From positions 1 through 9,596 of the forward strand of contig JAYUKV010000110.1 of assembly GCA_043764135.1 (NCBI GenBank): a DNA stretch of 9,596 bases. The letters run 5' to 3'. The notes under the pieces are model-generated. The model searched no databases and was not told where the DNA came from. It saw nothing but the letters and a program-made list of their open reading frames with translations. Position numbers and translations under genes: made by a program. Numbering within the stretch: the stretch's first letter is position 1; each line of letters begins with the position of its first letter. Of this stretch, positions 1 through 5,743 are shown one piece after another. Source of the DNA: JAYUKV01 sp043764135 (lineage in GTDB: Bacteria; Patescibacteriota; JACMRA01).

Positions 1-203
1 GGTAATCAGAGTAGAGATCTAAAGTTGGTTTATCCAAAATCATGAACTATTATTGGGAGGTTTTGGTTTGTTGTAAAGTTGGTTGCGAAAGGTGAGTTAC
101 ATAGTCCATAATTGTTTAACCAACGAGTAGCCCCCAAGTGTTTGTTAATCAACACTTGTTGGGTTTTAGTTGGATACAATCTGTACTTGTAAGCTTTTAA
201 CAT
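1..203 (-). pseudogene. tnpB: TnpB (IS605 OrfB) N-terminal fragment, broken
   Basis: TnpB is the RNA-guided nuclease accessory protein of IS200/IS605 elements. From the ATG at 203-201 the minus strand encodes a start typical of the family: MLKAYKYRLYPTKTQQ, then NKHLGATRWLNNYGL, the N-terminal helix-turn-helix region of OrfB_HTH_IS605 proteins. After about 35 residues the family resemblance ends and the frame stops at a TAA near position 30. Another minus-strand frame over roughly 1-75 reads LQQTKTSQ, two stops, then LDKPTLDLYSDY, which loosely resembles the next part of TnpB, so a frameshift plus stops is likely. An upstream ATG at 236 would add 11 residues without family support. The RuvC nuclease part is not in the window. 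The family call is strong; the frameshift detail is tentative. Confidence 0.75.
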
Positions 204-248
204 AACCTTGATAGAATGGTTGATATATTTTACCATTAAGTCAATACT

Positions 249-706
249 ATGAAAAAATACAAATCACAATACTTATCAACTAGTCATCACAAATACCTGT
301 GCAATTATCATATTATACTTGTTTGCAAGTAAAGAAAGAAATTATTACAAGGGAAAATCAATGATGAAATTCAACAAATTATACATGATTACTCTACTGA
401 TAGAAATGTCAAAATCAAAGCTATACAGTTTGATATTGATCACCTACATATCTTAATAGACTGCGCTACTAATATTGAACCTCACAAATTTGTTTCATAT
501 ATGAAACAAAATACAACTTATCATATTTGGAAGTTACAAAAAGAAGTGCTTGAAAGGCACTTCTGGAAAAAACAGACTTTTTGGCTGCCCTCAGGTTCCC
601 TAAACTTTGCAGAAGTTTAAGGTGGGGCACTGGTGGCTACTTTTGTTGCACTGTTGGGAATGCAAGTATAGATAAAATCAAAGATTATATTGATAATCAG
701 GGGTAA
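249..706 (+). pseudogene. tnpA: IS200/IS605 TnpA (Y1 HUH transposase), inactivated
   Basis: TnpA is the small single-strand transposase that cuts and joins IS200/IS605 ends with one tyrosine. Reading from ATG 249, the frame gives YLSTSHHKYLCNYHIILVCK, a TAA stop at 330-332 where family members usually have tyrosine (KYRRK), then a normal continuation with the metal-binding HUH motif as HLH (codons 65-67) and HFWKKQTFW near codons 104-112. After TGG at 582-584 there is an insertion of about 45 bases. The protein resumes in another frame at 632 with GGYFCCTVGNASIDKIKDYI and ends at TAA 704-706. The tyrosine of KDYIDNQ is the expected catalytic one. One nonsense mutation and one frame-shifting insertion make this a pseudogene. 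Original length would have been about 135-140 residues, usual for the family. Confidence 0.88.
585..631. repeat. Hairpin-forming insertion inside tnpA
   Basis: The segment between the conserved FW and GGYF codons of tnpA is about 44 bases longer than expected and is nearly self-complementary. CCCTAAACTT (598-607) pairs with AAGTTTAAGG (613-622) around the loop TGCAG with one mismatch, and TGCCC (586-590) pairs with GGGCA (625-629) further out. It could be a REP-like palindrome, a small non-autonomous element, or the leftover structured end of another IS200/IS605 copy. The sequence alone does not decide. Confidence 0.6.
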
Positions 707-740
707 AACTGTTATCAATGTTCTATACAACAAAATGACG

Positions 741-778
741 CCACATATCACAGGACTAAAGTCGCTAGTGATTTGTGG
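741..778. repeat. Subterminal-type hairpin of the IS200/IS605 element
   Basis: CCACATATCAC (741-751) and GTGATTTGTGG (768-778) are complementary over 11 positions with one mismatch. Inside them GACT and AGTC (753-756, 759-762) form a further short stem around AA. IS200/IS605 transposases recognise imperfect hairpins near the element ends, and this one lies just beyond the tnpA stop, where an end is expected. The assignment rests on position and shape; the cleavage tetranucleotide is not identified. Confidence 0.55.
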
Positions 779-795
779 CTGTGGCAGATTAAAAG

Positions 796-812
796 CATAT
801 TTTAAAAATATG
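796..812. repeat. Short perfect inverted repeat, AT-rich
   Basis: CATATTTT and AAAATATG are separated by a single A. It lies between the insertion-sequence remnant and the LCP promoter. The loop is too small for a stable hairpin in RNA without opening inner pairs, and no U-tract follows. It may be a protein-binding dyad or chance in AT-rich DNA. The rest of 779-902 shows no gene. Confidence 0.3.
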
Positions 813-902
813 TTAAAAGTACTATACAAAATTGATACATTTTGAGTAAACTAATTCTCACCTATTTATATAATTTTGATTAAAATATCTAAATGTATTC
901 AA

Positions 903-931
903 TTGACATAAAAGTCTTTAGTATTTATTCT
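903..931 (+). promoter_or_regulatory. Sigma70-type promoter for the LCP-signal peptidase-exonuclease operon
   Basis: A consensus -35 TTGACA (903-908) is followed after 17 bases by TATTCT (926-931), a 4/6 match to the -10 box. Transcription would start near 938 and leave a leader of about 23 bases without a Shine-Dalgarno site. A second -10-like TATAAA at 948-953 would instead place the start at about the ATG, giving a leaderless mRNA, but it lacks a good -35. Confidence 0.6.
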
Positions 932-960
932 TTAATTTAAAATATCTTATAAAACGACAT

Positions 961-2133
961 ATGAATAAAAACAGATTAGGAAAAATAATGTCGGTCTTCG
1001 TTATCCTGGCGCTTACAGGACTTGCAGTTTGGCAAATTTTTATTTTTTCCGGATTAGATAGTATTGTTAAGCTTACAAATTCTGCTTTTGATAACTCTAA
1101 TTTAGATATAGCTGCATTTTTTTCTGGAAAAGTCGAAGTTAAGGGACAGAGAGACGGAAGGACAAATATCTTAATATTTGGAATCAATGAATTTGATGGT
1201 GATGGTGAGGGAACTGTCGATACAAATATTATCTTGTCTTATTATCACAATACTCGTAAATTGAGCACAGTATCATTTATGAGAGATATGTTAGTAGATG
1301 GAAATGTAAAACTCAACGCAATCTATCCAGACATAGGTAAATCAACAAATCAAAACAAGGAATATCAAAAATATTTCTCAGATCTAACTGGATTGCCTAT
1401 TCATTATACTGTAAAAGTGAATATGCAAGCTGCAAAACAATTGGTTGATAAAATAGGAGGAATCTCAATTGATGTTCCAAATACTTTTAAAGATATAGAA
1501 TATCCAAAATTTAATGATTATTCAATCAAATTCTGTGAAGAAAGACAGACAAGAGATCCATATATGTGTCCAGCTCCAAGGTTTAATAAAGGGGTTAATA
1601 CATTGAATGGTGACAACGCGTTGATATATGCAAGATCTAGAAAAGGACAGTGTTTAAATGAAAAAACAGAAATATGGTACGACTTGGATTGTGTTGAAAA
1701 TGGTGATGATGCACGTAATGTGCGTCAGCAAGCAGTCATTCAGGCTGTTGCACAAAAAATAAAAAATGATATTGATAATAAGAAAGTAGTTTTTGACTTA
1801 AACTATATTCAAGGAATCTTTGAAGTATTAGGAAATAATGTACAGACTTCGTTGAATATAGCTGAAGCTTTTTCATTAATGTCAACAATTAGATCTGGTG
1901 TTAATATAGAAGAGATGAAAAAAGTTTCAATTAATTACAAATCAACTGTTTATAAAAATGATCAACTCTTACTATGTGATACTGGAACATCAGATATCAC
2001 ATTATGTGACGGTACATCGTTTAGTATTAAAAATAATGGTAATTACGCTTTACGATTAAGACAAATAATTCAGAATCCACTTGAAGAAAAAGAACCACAA
2101 ATAATAAATCCACAACAAGTAAATCAAAGATAA
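961..2133 (+). CDS. LytR-CpsA-Psr (LCP) family phosphotransferase
   Basis: LCP enzymes transfer polyprenyl-phosphate-linked polymers such as teichoic acids or polysaccharides onto peptidoglycan or other surface acceptors, outside the membrane. The 390-residue protein has a short basic N-terminus, one membrane helix (about 9-30), and an extracytoplasmic LCP domain (about 66-270). Family landmarks are TNILIFGIN (68-76), VDTNIIL with Asp87, SFMRDML with Arg108-Asp109, KLNAIY (117-122), KQLVDKIGGISIDVP (159-173), LNGDNALIYARSRK (215-228) and DDARNVRQQAVI (249-260); the arginines bind the pyrophosphate in known relatives. The SxPRD motif is SFMRD here, with Met in place of Pro. A tail of about 120 residues follows, ending in a polar Glu/Pro/Gln-rich stretch. 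Six cysteines (192, 203, 231, 244, 339, 349) all lie outside the membrane. ATG 961 is chosen because the signal anchor begins just after it. It is the first gene of the operon; its stop is one base before the next ATG. The exact polymer is unknown. Confidence 0.9.
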   Translation: MNKNRLGKIMSVFVILALTGLAVWQIFIFSGLDSIVKLTNSAFDNSNLDIAAFFSGKVEVKGQRDGRTNILIFGINEFDGDGEGTVDTNIILSYYHNTRKLSTVSFMRDMLVDGNVKLNAIYPDIGKSTNQNKEYQKYFSDLTGLPIHYTVKVNMQAAKQLVDKIGGISIDVPNTFKDIEYPKFNDYSIKFCEERQTRDPYMCPAPRFNKGVNTLNGDNALIYARSRKGQCLNEKTEIWYDLDCVENGDDARNVRQQAVIQAVAQKIKNDIDNKKVVFDLNYIQGIFEVLGNNVQTSLNIAEAFSLMSTIRSGVNIEEMKKVSINYKSTVYKNDQLLLCDTGTSDITLCDGTSFSIKNNGNYALRLRQIIQNPLEEKEPQIINPQQVNQR

Positions 2134-2134
2134 T

Positions 2135-2704
2135 ATGATAAAATTTTACGATAGAGCTTTTACAGTTCTTTTGATAATTACATGTATAATAATACTTTTT
2201 GTATTCAATCATACAGTTGTAAGCGGAGATAGTATGAGAAATACATATCAAACAGGTGATAGATTGATCCTAAATTTGATTGATCGTAACTATAATAGAT
2301 CTGATATTGTGACTGTTTTCTCAGATAATGGAGGTGCAGGACAAATTCCTAATTCATTAAATACTGTTTATCAAGTACTTGTAAACAAAAGAACTGTACT
2401 TGTTAAAAGAGTTATTGGATTACCTGGGGAGGAGATTGAGATGGTTGATAAAAAAATTATTCTTTATAATTCCAAATATCCACAAGGATATATTTTGGAA
2501 GAACCATATGCAAAAAATGATTGGATATGTAACAACTCCCAACCAAATCCTGATTATTCTTTTTCAAAAAAGAAAATCCCTGAAGGATCATTTTTTGTAA
2601 TGGGTGATAATAGAGGGTGTTCTCAAGATTCAAGATATTATGGAGCGTTCAAAAGAGAATCAATACTAGGAAGGGTTGTTAATAAATTTGTTTGGTTATG
2701 GTAA
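2135..2704 (+). CDS. lepB: Type I signal peptidase (S26), first tandem copy
   Basis: Signal peptidase I removes signal peptides from exported proteins at the outer face of the membrane, using a Ser/Lys dyad. The 189-residue protein has one N-terminal membrane helix (about 9-28), then the catalytic serine in SGDSM (Ser33), the general-base lysine in VLVKRVIGLPGE (Lys91) and box E GDNRGCSQDSR (157-167). The domain is complete but small. Between the SDIVTVF strand and the VKR strand lies a longer loop (about 63-87) with PNSLNTVYQV. Another insert precedes box E and carries Cys132 (DWICN); Cys162 sits within box E. Both cysteines recur in the next gene. Start ATG 2135 lies one base after the LCP stop (TAATATG) and has no Shine-Dalgarno site, suggesting coupled translation. 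The 3' end overlaps the second copy by 7 bases. Confidence 0.93.
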   Translation: MIKFYDRAFTVLLIITCIIILFVFNHTVVSGDSMRNTYQTGDRLILNLIDRNYNRSDIVTVFSDNGGAGQIPNSLNTVYQVLVNKRTVLVKRVIGLPGEEIEMVDKKIILYNSKYPQGYILEEPYAKNDWICNNSQPNPDYSFSKKKIPEGSFFVMGDNRGCSQDSRYYGAFKRESILGRVVNKFVWLW

Positions 2705-3282
2705 AGTTTTTAAAAGAAAATGTATTATTGATAATGGCAATGATAATTGCATTATGTTGTGTATTCGTATTTAACTCAACTAATGTTGAGGGTATAAGTA
2801 TGAATAATACTTTAAAAGATGGTGATAAATTAGTTACAGATATTATTTCCAAAAATTATCAAAGAAAAGATGTAGTGATTTTATTTGCTGATAACCAAGG
2901 GCAGGGGTTTATTATTTCCAATTTATTAAATACTCTATATCAAGTTAATGCTAATAATAGAATGATTTATGTTAAAAGGATTATTGGGTTGCCTGGTGAA
3001 TCGGTAGAAATGAGGAACAAAGATATAATTATATATAATAAAGACAATCCAAATGGTTTTGTACTGCAAGAAGATTATGCAAAAAAAGATTGGGTTTGTA
3101 ACATCAGTGGTATTGAGTCAAAATCAGGTAATCCGATAGATTCAAAAAAAGTTACAGTTCCAGATGATTCATATTTTGTGATGGGTGATAATCGTGGATG
3201 TTCTAAAGACTCAAGAATTATAGGTCCGATTAAAAAAGAATCATTGATTGGTAGGGTAGTATTTAAATTAAAACCTTGGTAA
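2698..3282 (+). CDS. lepB: Type I signal peptidase (S26), second tandem copy
   Basis: This is a paralogue of the preceding gene with the same architecture: one membrane helix (about 8-26), catalytic Ser34 in EGISM, Lys93 in YVKRIIGLPGE, and box E GDNRGCSKDSR (163-173), 194 residues in all. By eye close to half of the aligned positions match the first copy, including the unusual SNLLNTLYQV loop and the cysteine pair Cys134 (DWVCN) and Cys168 (GDNRGC). It therefore arose by an old duplication and both copies keep the catalytic dyad. ATG 2698 is preferred over the TTG at 2692, which would only add two residues; the ATG overlaps the upstream stop (ATGGTAA). The two peptidases may have different substrates. 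Sequence just before the Ser differs (SGD versus EGI), which is near the substrate pocket. Confidence 0.92.
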   Translation: MVKFLKENVLLIMAMIIALCCVFVFNSTNVEGISMNNTLKDGDKLVTDIISKNYQRKDVVILFADNQGQGFIISNLLNTLYQVNANNRMIYVKRIIGLPGESVEMRNKDIIIYNKDNPNGFVLQEDYAKKDWVCNISGIESKSGNPIDSKKVTVPDDSYFVMGDNRGCSKDSRIIGPIKKESLIGRVVFKLKPW

Positions 3283-3283
3283 T

Positions 3284-4222
3284 ATGGCAAAGTTTTTAAT
3301 AGTTGATTCAATGTATTTGACCTATAGATCACACTATGCATATCCCAATTTAACTAACAAAGAAGGTGTTCCAACAGGAGCATTTTTTGGCTATGCAAAA
3401 ACTGTATTGCAGTTGGTAAATAAGCTAGGTGTTGATCATTTGGTTATTGCTCGTGATTTACCCTCTCCTACTTTTAGACATGAAGAATTGGTAGAATATA
3501 AGGCAAATAGAAAACCGATGGAAGATGTGCTGGTCCAACAATTACCATTGATTGATAAGTTCTGTGAACTGTGTACTGACAATTTTTTTTCACTCAAAGG
3601 TTATGAAGCGGATGATATAATATATTCTGTAGTGAGTAAATACTCAAAACCAGAAAATGAATTTTATATTATGTCTGGAGATAGAGATTTATATCAACTA
3701 TTTGTGTATGACAATGTATCATTTGTTAAGGAAGAGAGGAATTATGTGACGTTATTTAGAAGGGAAGATTTTGAGTTAAAATATGGTTTAAAAGCTGTGC
3801 AATGGGTTGATTATAAAGCCTTGGTTGGTGATGGATCAGATAACTTTAAAGGTTTGCCTGGAGTAGGTCCAGTTACTGCAACTAAGCTACTTCAAGAAGC
3901 TGGGTCACTATATAATATTGCACAAGAAATAGGTCTAGAAAACAATAATTTCAACCCAATTGACATCGGCGAGGCCAAAAGTTGGGCTATCAATAAAAAA
4001 AATCAAGCTATAATTGATAAAATGGTTGAAAATAAAGATTTGTTATTTCAATCTTACATGCTTTCAAAACTTGCCTTGTGTGATTTTTCTTCAACTGATT
4101 TGAGCAACAAGATTACTTTTGAAAAAGTATTGCCTATTTTTGAACAGAATTCCATGAACACTCTTGTAACCTACTATTACAATAACTTTGGTCAACAATT
4201 GACTCAAGAAGAATTGTTTTAA
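3284..4222 (+). CDS. Stand-alone 5'-3' exonuclease / flap endonuclease
   Basis: The enzyme belongs to the family of the DNA polymerase I N-terminal 5' nuclease, which removes RNA primers and 5' flaps during replication and repair in the cytoplasm. The 312-residue protein carries the full acidic metal site: LIVDS (Asp8), ARD (Asp58), GYEADD (Glu108, Asp110, Asp111), SGDRD (Asp133, Asp135) and LVGDGSDN (Asp183, Asp186). TFRHEE and YKANRKPM (63-79) form the conserved DNA-binding arch region. GLPGVGPVTATKLL (190-203) is the helix-3-turn-helix motif. There is no polymerase domain, so this is a separate nuclease. The protein ends in QEELF, which fits the core Q-x-x-L-F of bacterial beta-clamp-binding motifs. 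The start lies one base after the second signal peptidase stop (TAATATG) with no Shine-Dalgarno site, so it is probably translated by coupling as the last gene of the operon. Confidence 0.93.
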   Translation: MAKFLIVDSMYLTYRSHYAYPNLTNKEGVPTGAFFGYAKTVLQLVNKLGVDHLVIARDLPSPTFRHEELVEYKANRKPMEDVLVQQLPLIDKFCELCTDNFFSLKGYEADDIIYSVVSKYSKPENEFYIMSGDRDLYQLFVYDNVSFVKEERNYVTLFRREDFELKYGLKAVQWVDYKALVGDGSDNFKGLPGVGPVTATKLLQEAGSLYNIAQEIGLENNNFNPIDIGEAKSWAINKKNQAIIDKMVENKDLLFQSYMLSKLALCDFSSTDLSNKITFEKVLPIFEQNSMNTLVTYYYNNFGQQLTQEELF

Positions 4223-4256
4223 GTATTTTAGTAATTTTTGATCTACAATTTAATGT

Positions 4257-4286
4257 AAAAAAATTAACCAAAAGGTTATTTTTTTT
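4257..4286. terminator. Bidirectional intrinsic terminator between convergent genes
   Basis: An A-tract plus TTAACC (4257-4269) pairs with GGTTA plus a T-tract (4274-4286) around an AAAA loop, with one bulged T. The stem ends in A/T runs on both sides, so it can stop transcription of the exonuclease operon on the plus strand and of the glycosyltransferase on the minus strand. It overlaps the minus-strand stop codon at 4287-4285. Confidence 0.75.
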
Positions 4287-5667
4287 ATAAAGTTTTTTCG
4301 AATTGTATGTACTCTGGGTTACAATTATTAAGATATTGAGACGCTGAAACAAACTCTCCATTTCTTCCAGCAAAGCTATTATTTACAGCAAAGAAATTAA
4401 CAAAGTATTGATTTGATGTATAATATCCTTGATTTTTTAAAAATCTTAATAATCCAATAGGGTGTAATACGTTCCTTCCTTTTTCTGGTAAAGATTTAAT
4501 GTTTGAAGGTGATAATTCAAAACCATAATTTATATTTAAATTATTAATTCCTGCTTGTTCTATACTTTCACCTTTAGATATTATATTTAAAGGTAAAGAG
4601 TATCCAGGTTCGTCTTTTAATGGTGTAATAAAGACATCTGTGTTTTGGTTGGAAAGCTTGTTTATTGCTACGAATTTTTTGTTATAAATCTCTTTTGTGA
4701 AAAGATGAACAGTGGTCCACCAATATAGTGTAAGTATAGAATCAATAATTCTAAGTCTTCTATAAGGTTGGTCCATAAATCTCCACAGCCATTCCAATCC
4801 AAGCTTTTGAGACCATTGGGGAGGGAGTGTTTGTTTGGTTCCTCCACCAAGATGATCTATAGCAGCCCCAAGACCTGTTGCTAAGAGAAAAGAGCACGAA
4901 TCGTCATTGATAATATCATGAATAAAGAATTCTTGTTTACCACTTGCGCCACCTATACAAACAAGAACTATATCTGGTTTATTATTAATAATTGCTTGTT
5001 TTGCTTCAATCAAATCAGGAAATAATTGATAAATATTAGTAGTTGTTAAAATATTGGAATTAGAATCTGTATTATTCTGAAATTTATCCATCATTAACAA
5101 TGTATTGGTTTTACGAGTCCAAAGTGTTAGATCTAGTTCTGGGTAGATTTGTTTAATAAGTTTTTTACTGACTTCTTCATCTTCATTAGATCCTCCAATA
5201 ATCATTGTTTTGTATTGTTTTAGATTACAGATTTTGAGGATTTCGTATGTAAAATCTCTTCCTAAGATAGTTTCATTTAGAGTTTTAGTTGAAAAATTGG
5301 TATTAAAAATACTTATATTCAAAAAACCATCGAATAAATTTATTATTAATTGCAGCACAAAAAAAATTACAAAAACTGGAACTCTTATAACTGTAGGTGC
5401 GTTAATTATTCTTTGAGAATATATTTCTGGTAGTAGATTATGTGACATAGTTCTGTACATCGACCAGTGCAATCCTTTTCCATCTATCGCAGCAAATGTT
5501 GATTCATTTAATACCTTTTTATACCAAGGATTACGATTTGCTCTTAATAAAAATTCTGAATAAAGCCAGTACAAAGAGTGTTTTTTGTTTTGCTCAAGAT
5601 TTACAATTTTTTCCTTCAATTCCCATTTGGTTATTTGTGGAAGATTTACATCAAAAAGCTTTACCAT
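4285..5667 (-). CDS. WecG/TagA/CpsF-type glycosyltransferase (GT26) with degenerate Nudix-like C-terminus
   Basis: GT26 enzymes add N-acetylmannosamine, N-acetylmannosaminuronate or a related sugar to a lipid-linked sugar at the cytoplasmic membrane face during surface-glycan synthesis. In 460 residues the family pattern is: LRANRNPWYKKVL (41-53), AAIDGKGLHW (59-68) with Asp62 aligned to the catalytic Asp of TagA, GRDFTYEIL (136-144), MIIGGS (155-160), YPELDL (175-180), PDIVLVCIGGASGKQEFFI (231-249), GLGAAIDHLGGG (265-276) and GLEWLWRFMDQPYRRLR (290-306), the C-terminal appendage. Two features are unusual. A very hydrophobic insert (about 88-121) lies between the Asp motif and GRD. About 150 extra residues follow the appendage; these align without gaps to the Nudix box around 358-382 but lack its catalytic REUxEE. 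The chosen ATG at 5667 is followed by the expected N-terminal fold. The gene is alone on its strand, convergent with the exonuclease operon and divergent from the DPM1-like gene. The sugar specificity is unknown. Confidence 0.87.
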   Translation of the reverse strand: MVKLFDVNLPQITKWELKEKIVNLEQNKKHSLYWLYSEFLLRANRNPWYKKVLNESTFAAIDGKGLHWSMYRTMSHNLLPEIYSQRIINAPTVIRVPVFVIFFVLQLIINLFDGFLNISIFNTNFSTKTLNETILGRDFTYEILKICNLKQYKTMIIGGSNEDEEVSKKLIKQIYPELDLTLWTRKTNTLLMMDKFQNNTDSNSNILTTTNIYQLFPDLIEAKQAIINNKPDIVLVCIGGASGKQEFFIHDIINDDSCSFLLATGLGAAIDHLGGGTKQTLPPQWSQKLGLEWLWRFMDQPYRRLRIIDSILTLYWWTTVHLFTKEIYNKKFVAINKLSNQNTDVFITPLKDEPGYSLPLNIISKGESIEQAGINNLNINYGFELSPSNIKSLPEKGRNVLHPIGLLRFLKNQGYYTSNQYFVNFFAVNNSFAGRNGEFVSASQYLNNCNPEYIQFEKTL

Positions 5668-5699
5668 ATATGTAATAACTCTTGTTTAAATCGTATTAG

Positions 5700-5737
5700 T
5701 TGTCAAAATTGACTAAAATATACTTCTTGTTCTTAAT
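5700..5737. promoter_or_regulatory. Divergent promoter region with a dyad
   Basis: The 76-base gap between the two divergent glycosyltransferase genes holds the perfect dyad GTCAAAATTGAC (5702-5713). The dyad places a -35-like TTGACA on the minus strand (5706-5701) and TTGACT on the plus strand (5709-5714). On the plus strand CTTAAT (5732-5737) sits 17 bases downstream and would give a transcript starting at the ATG at 5744; TATACT (5719-5724) is a better -10 box but lacks a spaced -35. No good minus-strand -10 box was found. Confidence 0.35.
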
Positions 5738-5743
5738 TGGAAT

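Larger units (their letters stand above)
1..778. mobile_element. Decayed IS200/IS605-family insertion sequence (right part only)
   Basis: A tnpB 5' end on the minus strand and a tnpA on the plus strand diverge from a 45-base gap, which is the IS605-type layout. A hairpin typical of a subterminal end follows tnpA at 741-778. Both genes are broken, so the copy cannot make its own transposase. The left end and most of tnpB lie outside the window, and the exact right boundary is not visible. The end coordinate given is simply the end of the hairpin; the true cleavage site could lie some bases further right. Confidence 0.75.

Noticed and set aside
1..778. Active TnpB nuclease system with a functional guide RNA
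   Set aside because: TnpB is broken after about 35 family-like residues and tnpA carries a stop and a frameshift, so the element seems dead in this copy.
617..829. Minus-strand open frame of 70 codons across the tnpA 3' end and the hairpin
   Set aside because: It is the antisense of recognisable transposase codons and the structured end, with no family resemblance and no ribosome site.
918..1187. Minus-strand open frame of 89 codons opposite the LCP promoter and N-terminus
   Set aside because: It overlaps a well-supported gene on the other strand and shows only the antisense of its membrane helix.
2692..2697. TTG start for the second signal peptidase
   Set aside because: It adds only two residues; the ATG at 2698 overlaps the upstream stop in a normal coupling arrangement.
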